Assembly (NCBI GenBank): GCA_007258455.2
Contig: VDFB02321287.1
Coordinates: 1-64,000, forward strand
Reading direction: 5' to 3'
Length of the DNA stretch: 64,000 nt
Source of the DNA: Sequoia sempervirens
Taxonomy: Eukaryota > Streptophyta > Pinopsida > Cupressales > Cupressaceae
Positions 47,803 to 59,082 of this stretch are shown here, one piece after another. Positions within the stretch are counted from its first letter, which is position 1; every line of letters starts with the position of its first letter. The position numbers and the translations under genes are program-made. The notes below the pieces were generated by a model that was not told the origin of the DNA, made no database searches, and was given only the letters and a program-made list of their open reading frames with translations.

Positions 47803-48410
47803 TGTTGTCAATTATATTTGCACCTTGCTGAATGCAAGATTCAGGAATCTACTGAAACATGGAAACCTTCTTCAGATGTGGGTGATTTGAATGAAGAAGG
47901 AATCTCGAAAGTGAGCTAGTTCTCTAAATGATGAATATTATTCTAAGTAATTTTTGGATAAGGGATAGAAGGATGACTGAAATTAAAACCTGTGACTAAC
48001 AGATGATTTCTAAGACTAGATAATGATTTAATGATTCTAATTTCTTCCTCACAAACAGTTTTTAGTAAAACACAATATCTCACAACCTCTCATGAAAAAT
48101 TAACACATAAATAATTTGCATGAAGATTTGATTTTAAATACAACATGCAACCTATATTTTGAACTTTCTACATAAACAATTACAGTCCTAGGCCATAACA
48201 AGGACTCTGTGAATAGAAATTACAAGATAACATCAAATTCAAATTGTAAGTAAACACAGAATTGACAAGTAGGAATTTTTTTTTATTAAACTGAAGGAGT
48301 ATGCCAAAAATCTTTCTGAACTGAGTACAACTGAGTTTACAAGCTCAAAATGCTAAGAGCCAAAAACTGCCAATTGAACCCCGAAGAGAAAAAGACTAAG
48401 TCTTTTCAAA

Positions 48411-48418
48411 AATATATC
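48411..48418 (-). promoter_or_regulatory. Sense TATA motif of element B LTR
   Basis: On the minus strand this reads GAGATATATTTTT. The B' LTR has a TATATA at the corresponding site (31,960-31,965), and the right LTR keeps a related site near 59,693. A start just downstream would give an R-U5 of about 0.6 kb and a U3 of about 4.5 kb. Confidence 0.4.
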
Positions 48419-49486
48419 TCTCAAGAAACCCTAATCTGAGCTCACAAGGAAGCTCAAGGAAAAAAGCTTCAAACTGTCTCAAAAGACTACATAAAAGCAG
48501 AAAAAAGCAAACTACTTTTATGATCAACCTGTAAAGCCTCTAAAAATAGGCCGAATCTACTTTAAAAGCCAGAAAAGCACCTTATCTCTCCAAGATAAAG
48601 CTCAAACTCGACCAAGAGGAAAAATTCAATATAATCCGCTAAAAATAGAAGGAAATCATAAAAAAAATTATTAAATATTGCTTTATACTTTTGCTTTACA
48701 CCACTGCATATTTTACAATTTGTCTATTTTTGCAATTAAAGATTGCAAAATATTTTGCAAAAAGAATTACATTCTTATTTCACCAATACAATGCTTGATT
48801 TTTTCCTAAAAAATAATAAAAATATCAATGGAAATATTGTTCTCTCAATACTCTAATTGATTTCTCAAAAATCAATTAAAAAATAAAATTCCCTAAGTTT
48901 GTTTATCTCCTTGCAACTCTCATTGACTTCTCAAAAAATCAATAATAAAATAGGGTATACAAATCTACAATTTTCACTAAGGCACAAATGTGAGTGACAA
49001 AAATGAAACTCAAGCCCTAAAGACTTCAAACCTAGCCGACCTAGGCATATGAAATTTTGACCACCAAAACATAAGCCTAAAATTTTAAATGAACCACAAT
49101 ATAGACCTAAATTCGAATTTATTCACATTCTATTATCAAATATGAATATTATAGATAATCATAATGTTGGCTCAAATTAGGGCATGAGACAAAAGAGGTC
49201 AAACCCTAAACATGATTTCATTTCCTCAATAATCATTTTGGAAAAATGGTCTCTGCCCGAAAGGATAGCGCAACCACCATGATTGAGCTCAGACTGTAAT
49301 TCACATGCTCAAGAACCTTCACCCCTGTCTTTAGATAGTCAAGTTCTTCATTGGGTAAGCTCGATTTGAAGTATTGTAGCTTTTCACTTCATTCTAAAAG
49401 AAATAAAGGTCACTAAGGCTGCGACCTTCTCATGCTTTGTTCCTGACTTTCTTTTACATTTCTTGTGCTTTACTCTTCTTGGCCAC

Positions 49487-49494
49487 TATATAAG
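49487..49494 (+). promoter_or_regulatory. Opposite-strand TATA box inside element B LTR
   Basis: The sequence CTATATAAGAGTTAGGG is conserved in the other LTR at 60,768-60,775. It is on the strand opposite to gag-pol. Downstream are two ATG-GTAAG donor-like sites (donors at 49,575 and 49,817), a strong acceptor (pyrimidine run then CTACAG, ending 52,120) and AATAAA at 52,322. All have counterparts in the right LTR (donors 60,856 and 61,097, acceptor 63,400, AATAAA 63,602). Confidence 0.45.
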
Positions 49495-49969
49495 AGTTAG
49501 GGTTCTATTTTGCTAGAGTGATTTCAGCTCCATTGTGGTTGAAACTTCACCAAAATATACCTCTGCTACTCATGGTAAGCGTTGGTTATCATTATTTTAT
49601 TTCTTGGCTCTTTTGGATGATAATGAAGGCCTCACAGGCCGCGGCCATAAGATGACAATCTGATCAATCCTGTGTCTTCGTTCTTGTTACTTTTTGGATC
49701 TATTTCTTGTGATCACTATGAGAGCCCGACTTCCATTTTGAGAGCTCAAAATCTTGGTTTCTAGAAGCTTCTGTGGAGCTCTGGCCGTGGCTTCTTGTCT
49801 CCCACAAGCAACAATGGTAAGTCTTTGTTCTTTCCCTATTGGAATCTCTATACAAAACAAAAAGCTTATGAAAGCTTATGAATTCTCATCTTTTTTTTGT
49901 AAATTTCTAGCCATTACACAGGTCATGCCATGTATATACACTCACCATGAGCTCTTTAGGCACTTAAAG

Positions 49970-50670
49970 CTCGACCCATCAAAGGATTTTAATATATTTT
50001 TATTCTGAAAAACACAAAATTGATGTGGGAATTCATTACTTTGATGAAAATGCACTTATCCAACTATCTGGTTGCAACCCACACATGGGTACTTGTAAAA
50101 TGAAGAAATTTTGCAATTTACCAAAATCCCCAAAGTTGGTATCTCTAAAAATGAAGGAAAACATATGTCCCAACTCCTCCTATAGAAAACCCCATGTGGG
50201 TACATGAAAATAGAAAAAAGAATCTTGTATATGTAAAACTCAAACTGACCCAACATGGCACTTCTTTTGGTATTTTGTTGCTCTTAATTTCCTTCATATG
50301 GGTATTTTCTATTTATAAAGAGAATGCATTTATGTTGTTGAAAACATGTGACAAAATGCCATGTTGCTATTCTAATAAAATATCCATATGGGTAAACTGG
50401 AAATTGTATTAAATTTGTTTGTCTTCATATTCATGTGAAAACTAGCTTGACCACGAAGATTTATTTTCTCTTCTGTTACTTCTTGAAAGACCCCTTCATG
50501 GGTGTCACTGCAAGTTGTAATTTATGTAATTGAAATCAAACCCCGAATGTGGGTATGTGGGAAAAAAATTCTTTATATTAATTTTGCATTCAATTTATGG
50601 GCTCGACCCATCATGGCTGGTGCTTTTCTTTGACATTCTATTAAGAACCCTCACACGGGTATATGAAATT
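49970..50670. repeat. Degenerate ~100-bp periodic repeat in element B LTR
   Basis: The motif (A)CCC..(C)ATGGGTA or close variants occurs at 50,088, 50,198, 50,300, 50,390, 50,500, 50,551 and 50,657, mostly 90-110 bases apart. A second motif of the type CTCGACCCATCA occurs at 49,971 and 50,602, with weaker forms between. The right LTR has the same series at about +11,280. It looks like an old tandem array. Confidence 0.55.
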
Positions 50671-52936
50671 CTGGAAAAGGCCTCTTGATGGTATTTTTTT
50701 CCTTTCTCAGTTTTCTCCATGAGAATGCTAAAGACAAAACCTTAAGCACATTGAAACTCTAAGTATTCAAAATTTTGAAGCATATGTCTTGAATTCAATT
50801 TCTCAAATGGATCCCATGTACTTCAAATATACTCCATTTTACTCAAAAACCTGATGTGGTATTTAGAAAATGAAAGAAGTCATAACCATGTCTCTTCCTA
50901 TAGATGACCTAAATGAGAAATCAAAAACTTGAAGAAACCTGGATTATCTCTCAACCAGGGCAAATACTTTCAACATTCTAATATAGATCCCTTCTATATG
51001 TTTGTATTTGTTTGAATATCTTTCAACTGTCATATTCATAATGCTCACATCATCCTCTCACACAGAAACCTCTTTGATTTGAATCTGAATATTTTTGGTC
51101 CATCTTGCTACTTATGCAATCACAGTCATGCACCTTCACTCATGTTATGTCCAGTATGAGTTATGTTTTTTCTATAAATGAGTTTTGTGTATTTAAATGC
51201 TTGAAAATAAACATGATTGAGAACAACTCAATGACAACAAAATTCTAGAACAGTGTACTAGTTTACTTCTTTTCAAAACAATGATGCATATCCCACCTAA
51301 TGTTGTATTTGTATTATCAGTCAAACTGGAGCTGACTATTCATTTATTATTTGAGTGCATTGTATATCGTTTCATACTCTTGGCTTCAACCTGGCACTCT
51401 TCTTTCATTTTTATGCTTCTCTTATCAAATCTATTATGTGAATTTGTTCTCTTCTGAGATAAAAATTGAAACAAATCTCTTCATTAAGGCATAATGTATG
51501 CCTGTTCACTATCCTTGGTTGTGAGAAAGACATTTTTGAACTGAACCTTCCATGACATATGATCATGATGAAAAAATATCACTATAGAAAAAGAACGTGA
51601 ACCATACATCAATGTTTGATATAAATGTACTCAATTGAATTAATTGAGTGGGTTAAACTCACTATTCACCTGTAGCTTTCAGAAAGCATCTACCTGATTT
51701 TGTTATGAATGCACAGTTGGTTTAATAGCTTGATAGATAACTATGCTTTACTCTTTCGGTTGTATATCACTTATTTTCTTGATGAATATGATGGTTGCAA
51801 TATCCTTCTCAGCCCACTTATGATGAATAAGGGTAGCATGTCGAGATCTACCCTTTTGGGAGCCCGTTTTTCTACACATGCTTGGTCTTTGAATAATAAA
51901 CAACATCCTTATTTTCCCTATACCTGCACAAGGAAACAAACAATGTTAACATAAAAAGAAGATATGATGATCATACTGATGTTTCTTCTTCATCTTATTT
52001 CTTTTCACTTTCACCTGATTGTTTCAGTGTATGATTGACAACAGGCTACATTATTTTTGGTGATTCATATAGGTATCTTCATAATCGGACCCTCTGACAT
52101 CCCTCTCTTTTTTTCTACAGGTCAACGAAGCTCGAGAAGACAAAGGTGCACCATTTTAGCATATACCATCAGCTAATCAGGAAATGATGATTATGTCATT
52201 ACTTATGTGATTTCTTCTTTTGCATCTTCCATAGTGTAGTGTGCTATTAATGATGCACTGTGACAGTCCCATCCATGGCTTGTGTGGATATTTGATTTCA
52301 TCTTATGCTTTTCATTTCGAAAATAAAATGCATTTCAATGCAATGTTGTAATATCATTTGAATTCTTGCAATCAAATGAAGCTATGTAAATATGAATCAC
52401 TTTATGAAATGAAAGAAAGCATTTAAAATGATTTGTTGCTTATATGCTCAATTTTGTACTTTAAACATTGAATAGCACTTTTGAAACTCTAATTCTTCTT
52501 TTCAAAGCATGACTATCCCTTAAAGAATAATGAACAAAGTGCAAACAACACTTAAGCATAAAGAATAAATAACTGTAATTTCACCTTAAGATATAACAAT
52601 GTTCAGCCAACTCCACCAATTGAGTTGTGGTGAAAAAATTGTAACATTTTTGTGATTTCCGCTAAATGCTTGCCTGCTAAGCTATGATCAGTGGCCTTAA
52701 AACATTCCATTGGGCGTGGAGTCAAATCTACCCCTTCTTGAAACTTAGAAACTTGAACAGAAAAACTCCAAACAGCAGCAAAAGAAAACAAAAATAGAAC
52801 TGAAAGCAACTAACAGGCCCTGATGGCCAAAAGAACATGCATAGTAGTGCTTAGGGAAAGAAAAAATACTGAAAGTAAATGCGTGGAACACACTTATTTG
52901 CAATACTACTCTACTTAACCATGAGATAACCTTATC

Positions 52937-54279
52937 TTAGAGGCAATGCTTGAGGTGGATCCCATTAACTGGGATAGACAACACCTTGCTAGTCAACTTG
53001 GAAAGTTGGAACACGTGTTCCTTGCACTCCATGATCACATAAGGCTTGTCCCACATTGTATCGAACCTGGTATGTTGTCAAGGTCTACTTTTAAATTCAT
53101 TCCACTTGAAAACTAGATCTCCAACAATTAACCTACATGGTCTTTCCCTCTTATCAAAATAATTCTTCATCTGAGCTTGATGTATCTCCAGCTGCCTTAG
53201 AGCTTCTTTCTTAGTTTCTTCCAGCTCTACCAGCTGTGCAAATCTAACCTCAAGAGGTTGTTCATTTAGCAATTCCAACTCCTTAACCTAACTTAAAGTT
53301 GGAATTCAATTGAAATAGGTAACTTAGCCTCTTTACCATAAGTTAAAACAAAAGGGGAACAACTAGTAGCTCTTTTAGGGGTTATTATGTCAACCCATAG
53401 AGCTAACTTCAGCTTTTCGTGCCATGTCCTTTGATTATCTTTGACAGTCTTCTTGATTATCTGAATCAGATTTTTATTTGTAGATTTCGGCTGACCATTT
53501 CCCTACGGATAATAATTGGAAGACGTGTTCAAATAAATATTATTTCTAACTAACCAGTCAGAAACCCTCAAACCAATAAAATCCAAACCATTGTCAGAAA
53601 TGATTGAGTTTGGAACACCAAATCTCGATATGAGATCTTGATAGAAATTAAGCACTCAAGTCTCATTTGCATCTTTTAAAGCAACAACTTGGGTCCATTT
53701 TGTAAAATAATCTATGGCATTAAAAATCCACTTTTGACCCGCACTTGAAGGTGGATTAATAGGACCAATAAAATCTAAGCCCCACTTGGCAAAGGGTTGT
53801 TCCACCTAGATTGGATGCAAGGGTAGCGGTACAAGCCTCTATTTTCTAGAAAATAAAGCACATTTCTCACATTTTCTGACCCAAGCTATAGCGTCTTTAA
53901 ACAAATCTGGCCAGCAATAACCATCTCTCATAATTTTCAAAGTTGTTGTTCTTGCAGCAAAATGACCTCCTAAAGGTCCATCATGAAACTCTGCTAAAAT
54001 ATTGTCAACTTGATCAGGCTGAAAACAACGTAATAAGATACCTTGGAAATCTCTCCTATAAAGAATGCCATCAATGATTGCATAAGAAATGGCTTGTAAT
54101 TGGTAATACCTTCACTTTGCTCTGTCTAAGCCCTTGGGGCACTCACCAATTTCCAAATAATGCATCATTTTCTGCAACCATGTAGTAGGAGACGCTAGAA
54201 TAACACCTGCAACATCATTATTTAGCATTGTTTCTATATTTGCAGCTTCCTTTAAGTTGATGTCCTCATTTCAAGCAAT
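52937..54279 (-). pseudogene. Element B integrase
   Basis: Integrase inserts the element cDNA. The zinc finger region shows 'HDGPLGGHFAARTT' with 'CEKC' (HHCC pattern, about 54,000-53,870). The core shows 'WGLDFIGPINPPS' (first Asp, about 53,785), 'FGVPNSIISDNGLDF' (second Asp, about 53,600) and 'GNGQPKSTNKNLIQIIKK', where the third residue, normally Glu, is Lys. The C-terminus has 'GDLVFKWNEF' and ends 'LSIPVNGIHLKHCL' with a stop at 52,937-52,939. Several stops interrupt it. The C-terminal block is matched in B'. Confidence 0.85.
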
Positions 54280-54860
54280 CTATTCACACAAACCTTTGCC
54301 TCTAAGGAGCTTGGTTACTTCTATATCAACCTTAAATTCCATTACTATGGTAATCCAACTAGCACGTCTATCATTAATATATTTGTTAAGCAGAAAATCC
54401 TTAACAGTTGAATGAGCTACCAGCAAATGGATTTTGTTGTTGGACAGCACATTCCTGAATTTCTTTAAACTCCCCACAACAGAAAAAAAAACATGCTTCT
54501 CAAAAAAGAATATTTTACCTCGTAATCATGCAATACTTGGCTAAAAAATGCAACAGGTTGCTCCAAGCCTTCATCGTTTTGCTGGCATAACATAGCTGAA
54601 ATTGTATCTACTCCCCCAAAGGCATACAAAATAAATTCTTTGTCAAAATTTGCATTAATGAGAGTATGAGCGGTTGTGAGGGCTTCCCTAATCTGCTCAA
54701 AGCTCCTCTTACCTTCCTTAGTCCAACTGAATGGCATATTCTTCTTAAGCATAGAAGTGAGAGGTTGTAGCAAAGCTACAATATTCGGTATGAACCTCCT
54801 CACGAAATTTATTCTTCCAAGAAATATTTGCAAGCCTTTCTTGTGGGATAGTAATGGCAA
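54280..54860 (-). pseudogene. Element B RT-linked RNase H, degenerate
   Basis: The frame at 54,860-54,465 has the connection block 'FLGRINFVRRFIPNI' and 'PLTSMLKK', then 'KEFILYAFGGVDTISAMLCQ', 'LEQPVAFFSQVLHDYEVKY', and (54,477-54,280) 'KIHLLVAHSTVKDFLLNKY'. The first catalytic Asp expected in 'TDAS' is replaced within 'YAFGG'. As in A2, this RNase H appears non-catalytic while the fold blocks persist. Confidence 0.75.
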
Positions 54861-54889
54861 TTCAAGAATTGCAGGAAACTCTTTCAGGT

Positions 54890-55650
54890 TCTATAGAAAT
54901 ACCTTGCTTTGAAACAATGTGTCCAAGTAGTTTTCCTTCATGCACTGAAAATATACACTTCTTCGGATTCAGAGACACACTAAACTCTCTACATCTCTAA
55001 AAAGTCTACTCCAAATGATCAACATGTTCTTTAGAATTTCTAGAAAAAATAGTAATATCATCTAAGTAGACCAGAACGAACTTGTTCATGACACCATGAA
55101 AGGCCATATCCATCGCATGCTGAAAATTTCCTCTAGCGTTGGATAAGCTGAAAGGCATCTTCTTGTAGGCCATCGTACCCCATAGTTGTAAACACTTTTT
55201 TGAACTGATCTTCCTACTTCACCAGAATCTGGTTATAACCTGAGTAACCATATAGAAAAGAAAATCTGTTAGAACCAGAAACTACGTGTAAAATTTTCTC
55301 CATAGAAGGGAGTGGGTAATGGTATTTCAATGATACTTTATTTAAATCTCAGAAATCGATGCATAATCTAATTTCCCCACTTTCCTTCCTGACTGGTACT
55401 AAATTTGACAACCAAGAGGTTTGTTTGATAGGAAAAATAATACCACTCTCAAATAGCTTATTCAATTCAGCCTTCATAAGGTGCTCTAATTTGGGGTTAA
55501 GCGGTCTCTATTTTTTCCTTACTAGTTTTGCATCGGGTTCAAGTTCAATGGTATATTGGGCTAGTTCTAGGTTAAAACCCCTCAAATCCTTGTATTCCCA
55601 AGCAAAAAATTCACTAAATTTCTGACATAATAGAATAAACGCTTGTTGTT
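54890..55650 (-). pseudogene. Element B reverse transcriptase
   Basis: The RT begins 'FFAWEYKDLRGFNLELAQY' (about 55,620-55,560), then 'WLSNLVPVRKESGEIRLCIDF', 'LNKVSLKYHYPLPSM', 'GYSGYNQILVK'. The catalytic box 'VYLDDITIFSR' (YLDD) is near 55,060, followed by 'LNPKKCIFSVHEGKLLG' and 'VSKQGISIEPERV'. The YLDD box is intact, but there are many stops and frameshifts between about 55,500 and 54,890. Confidence 0.85.
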
Positions 55651-56020
55651 CATCTTGACTACATACCTTTCCCAGCTTGAGAAGCTTTCCTTTGAAGATT
55701 TCAATGGATGCATAATGTTCTTCTTTAACGGACAAGCTGCATCTGTCCTTACGCACTTGGTCATCTAAGTTGAAGTCAGATTCCAAGGTCACCAATCCCT
55801 TTGGCAGCTTGTTGGTCTTCAACTGCACAATTTGGTCATCATATTGTTGTTACCATTTTTGTTGGTTTCCATCTGCGAACTCAGATTCAGCAATCAGGGA
55901 GTTTACGATTTTCTCATCGCTATCAAAAACCTGCCAGCTCACATTATCGTCAGGTACAGAAGGTCTGGCCACTATTTTCATGTATTGACATGCCTCTACT
56001 TTATGAATCTCCTTGGGAAT

Positions 56021-56401
56021 ATATAACTGGGCTCCTATGGCAACAAGCCTCTCAGCATGCTTATTTTGATTGTGAGGAATTGACATGATATTAAAAGCAT
56101 CAAAATCCTCCATTAAATCCCATTCACGATGCTTGTATTTCTTAAGCAAATCATTCTTGGCAGTATTTAAATTTTTGACCTGATTTACAATCAATTCTGA
56201 ATCACTATAAAATTGCAAGCATTTAATACCTCGTTTGCAGGCCCGTTCAAGGCCATGTACCAATGCTTCATACTCAGTTGTGTTATTCGAACAGCTGAAA
56301 GAAAATCTGCAAGCTAAAAAGTATTTATCTCCTTTGGGTGATATCACCATAGCCCCACCTCCAGCACTAATACTTCTTCTCGAACCATCAAAGTAAAGCT
56401 T
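56021..56401 (-). pseudogene. Element B second RNase H, located before RT
   Basis: Within the 396-codon frame (57,040-55,850), residues 214-340 give 'KLYFDGSRRSISAGGGAMVI' with the first Asp (residue 218), 'NNTTEYEALVHGL' with Glu 256, and 'LQFYSDSELIVNQV' with Asp 280. The last acidic position, usually 'ADALA', reads 'HAERLVA' with Glu 330. This is the archaeal-type RNase H of plant Tat/Ogre elements. The domain has no stop or frameshift. It lies about 170 codons after protease and upstream of RT. Confidence 0.85.
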
Positions 56402-56755
56402 TAAAATCTGATTCCTTGTTTCTACAGACAGTTCTTCCTCTTTACAAAGATTAGGCATATCACAATCAGGCTCTTGAATCATATAGACTCCTAATCCTTT
56501 CTCATCTATGTGACGAAACAGATCAAGCTCATGATCTTCGGCTATCCATTCATCTAGATTGATATTGTCTACATGAGTACTATAGTATGAGGTCATTTTT
56601 TGCTCCTCCAGTGCAGAGGTAGCATAGAGGTTATCATTTATAGGATTTGGTGAGTATGGTTCGATATGGTCTTTGGCAAGAGGCTCGGACTTTATGGTCA
56701 CTTTAGTACCATACCTTTTTCTTAAAAACAAATGAGACCAATTAGAAGATAGAAA

Positions 56756-57040
56756 CCCACCCAACTTGGCTATAAAATCCCTTGAGAGAAAAATGGCAAA
56801 GTGGGGTGGTAAGTCTATGACATGTATATCCTGATGAATAACAAAACTTGGGGATGCGTGCAAATTAAGAGCTAATTTTTTTATAATACCAACATTTTTA
56901 ACAGCAGACCCATCTAATTGCACTACACCTTTCTGAGGATTAGGCTCATAGACAAGACCTAACTTATTAGCTAAACTCTTAGGCATGACTGAACTACTGG
57001 CACCAGAATCAACCATACAGTTATGAACAATTTTATCCAA
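56756..57040 (-). pseudogene. Element B protease
   Basis: The N-terminus of the 396-codon open frame reads 'NCMVDSGASSSVMPKSLA', with an intact D-S-G-A active site (Asp at residue 11). It continues to 'HVIDLPPHFAIFLSRDFIAK', the protease C-terminal block. The true polyprotein begins upstream, as in-frame coding continues before the ATG at 57,040. Unlike A2 and C, the active-site triplet is unchanged. No other domain lies between it and the second RNase H except a linker of about 115 residues. Confidence 0.85.
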
Positions 57041-57099
57041 AATAATCAGACTTAAATAGAATGGAGGGGGATTTACCTCTTTCCTTTTCTATTCATTTT

Positions 57100-58930
57100 T
57101 ATCCTCTGGGTCATTAGCAAGCATGACCTTTGCAACTCCTTGATTAGCATTTTCAGAAATAGACAACTCAGCCAAAGCTTCCTGTAGTAAACTTTTCTGC
57201 CCTGGAAGGTGTAAAGCATCTAATACCGACATATTGACAGTGGTTTTCTTGAGATGCTCAACAATATTGAATGATGAAGAATTTAACTTCTATTGGTTTT
57301 TTGTGACAGCAGCATCGCTTTGCCTTTTCAAAGGCTACAAACGCATTCTTGACTACTTCTTGCTAGGTATCTCTTGGCCTCTTCGTAGAATCTTCATTTT
57401 AGGCTAGACTGCAGCGTTAACATTTGATGAAACAGACTACTTACCATTTGTGGGTTGTTGCTATGAATTTCCAGCTCGCATTCTTGGGTCCATGGATCTC
57501 TTTTTTCACTTGGTATTAGCTGAAATAGGAGAATTTTGTTGATCTTGACCATTCACACCATAGAATTCAGAGCTCTTCCAGTTCGGCAAGGAAACTTTCA
57601 CGTTATCTTGTTGTTCTTGATTATGATCTGCAACATTTTCTGAACAACATAGTTATTTTGAACCATTAAAGCCTGATTTCTCATTCCATTGGTGCACATT
57701 GATTCATTATGGGGCTGATTGAATGGATAACACCAATCACAATCCTAGGCAACATTATTTTGTGGCATAAGTTCCTTTGATGAACTGGCTGCATTCAGAT
57801 TGTATGGCTAGAATGGCCTAGGTTTAGAATTCCTTCTTTGGGCTTGATAATCATTTTGAAAAGTAGGTCTATTTTGTTGGTTTTCCTGATAAGGAGCTTG
57901 ATAAGGCTTATGTTCTTGTCCAACAAGCTTTTTAATAGTAATGAGATCATTTCCAAAGGTCTTTAATATTTTTTGAATCGCTTGCATCTCCCGATTTCGG
58001 GCTAGAGAAGCAACTTCTTGGGCTATGTTATGATATCCTATCGCCGGAACAGGTGGGACAACAGCTAAGGGAGGTGCAACAGGAGGGATAGGTGGCTATA
58101 TTTCTAGAAACAAAGGAATAGGAAGCTTAGGAGCTATGTCTCCAGCTTGGATGAGATAGTTTTCAGTGTTAATGACTATATTGTAGGTATTAGGGAGTGT
58201 AAGCCCTCCCATAGACTGAGTCTTGACTGCAATTTTACTATTCAAATATTTTAAGTAAAACAAAAAAGCATGTGTTGGTAAAGGTTTTACCATTGCAGGA
58301 ATCATGTCCTAGTTTCTCTGCAATCGGTAATTGAAGTTAGCCAAGTGCTCATGTGGCACCCTCTGAACGGTGCTCAAGTGCGCTAATAGAGACAAGTTAT
58401 CAGATTTATCAGCAAAATGTTGATATAAACCATTACCTAACGCATCCCATGGCACAATTGAGTTGGCTTCAAGCCCTCTAAACCATTGTACCACTTTTCC
58501 TTTGAGTGATGCATCCAACATCCTTAGCGCGACATTTTTTGCATGATATTATGCACTGAGCATAATGTGGCTACATCGAGGATGTTCTCAACCAGTGTAG
58601 TGAAGTCCTCCTTGGTGAATTATGGCAGACTTCGAAGGGCTACAACTGGGATGTCATCATGTTGAGCGATATCTAACATATAGCCTCCATTAAAAGGTGT
58701 GAACGGGTGCTGACTTGGCACTGCCATTGGTGGTACTTGTAAAATTTGGGACTGGTACTTCTGGTGATAAAACCAAGGAACTAAAAGTAGGAGGTATTGA
58801 CTTCGATCTCGTGGGTGCTTCAAAAATCCTTCTTGTTTTTCTACCTCTTCTTCATGATGGGGATAGCTCTCGATACTTGAAGGGTGCAAAACTTGATCTT
58901 GGTTGTATCTTTCTCATGTGCAGGATGCAC
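57100..58930 (-). pseudogene. Element B gag pseudogene
   Basis: Gag starts near 58,930-58,889, only about 150 bases from the primer-binding site. The N-terminus is polar. The core at 58,521-58,309 reads 'MLDASLKGKVVQWFRGL', 'FADKSDNLSLLAHL', 'VPHEHLANFNYRLQ', and continues at 58,305-58,096 with 'MVKPLPTHAFLFYLKYLN' and 'YLIQAGDIAPKLPIPLF', all typical of plant Tat-like Gag. A Gln/Asn-rich tail follows, and near 57,230 is the 'DALHLPGQKSLLQEAL' block shared with B'. Frameshifts and stops interrupt it in the 57,300-58,000 part. Confidence 0.8.
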
Positions 58931-59060
58931 TAGCATGAAAAAAATAGAATCGGAGTCGCCAGGTATATTGTAATAAGCCTCCAAAAGGCTAGAAAATTTG
59001 TAGCATAAACCAAACAAAAAACTACAAATATTAAAATTTATCTGAAAATGGCTTTCAGAG

Positions 59061-59080
59061 TCCCACCAGGCATGCCAAAA
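59061..59080 (-). promoter_or_regulatory. Primer-binding site region of element B
   Basis: On the minus strand, directly after the LTR end AATTGAAAACA, comes TTTTTGGCATGCCTGGTGGG, followed by ACTC. The TGGC...GGTGGGACTC layout is like that of plant gypsy primer-binding sites. The tRNA partner was not determined. Confidence 0.6.
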
Positions 59081-59082
59081 AC

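Larger units (their letters stand above)
47803..52930 (-). repeat. Element B 3' LTR
   Basis: The left edge TGTTGTCAATT pairs with the right LTR edge TGTTTTCAATT. The other edge lies between about 52,800 and the pol stop at 52,937; a clear polypurine tract was not found, so length is 5.0-5.13 kb. It contains a minus-strand TATA motif (48,411-48,418), a plus-strand promoter/splice/poly(A)-like set (49,487-52,327) and a degenerate ~100-bp periodic repeat (49,970-50,670). No long conserved ORF was found. Confidence 0.85.

Noticed and set aside
49571..49820. Protein-coding gene starting at the ATG-GTAAG sites in the B LTR
   Set aside because: Only ATG plus donor-like signals are visible; no exon with a sustained or conserved reading frame follows. 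Kept only as a possible non-coding transcription unit.
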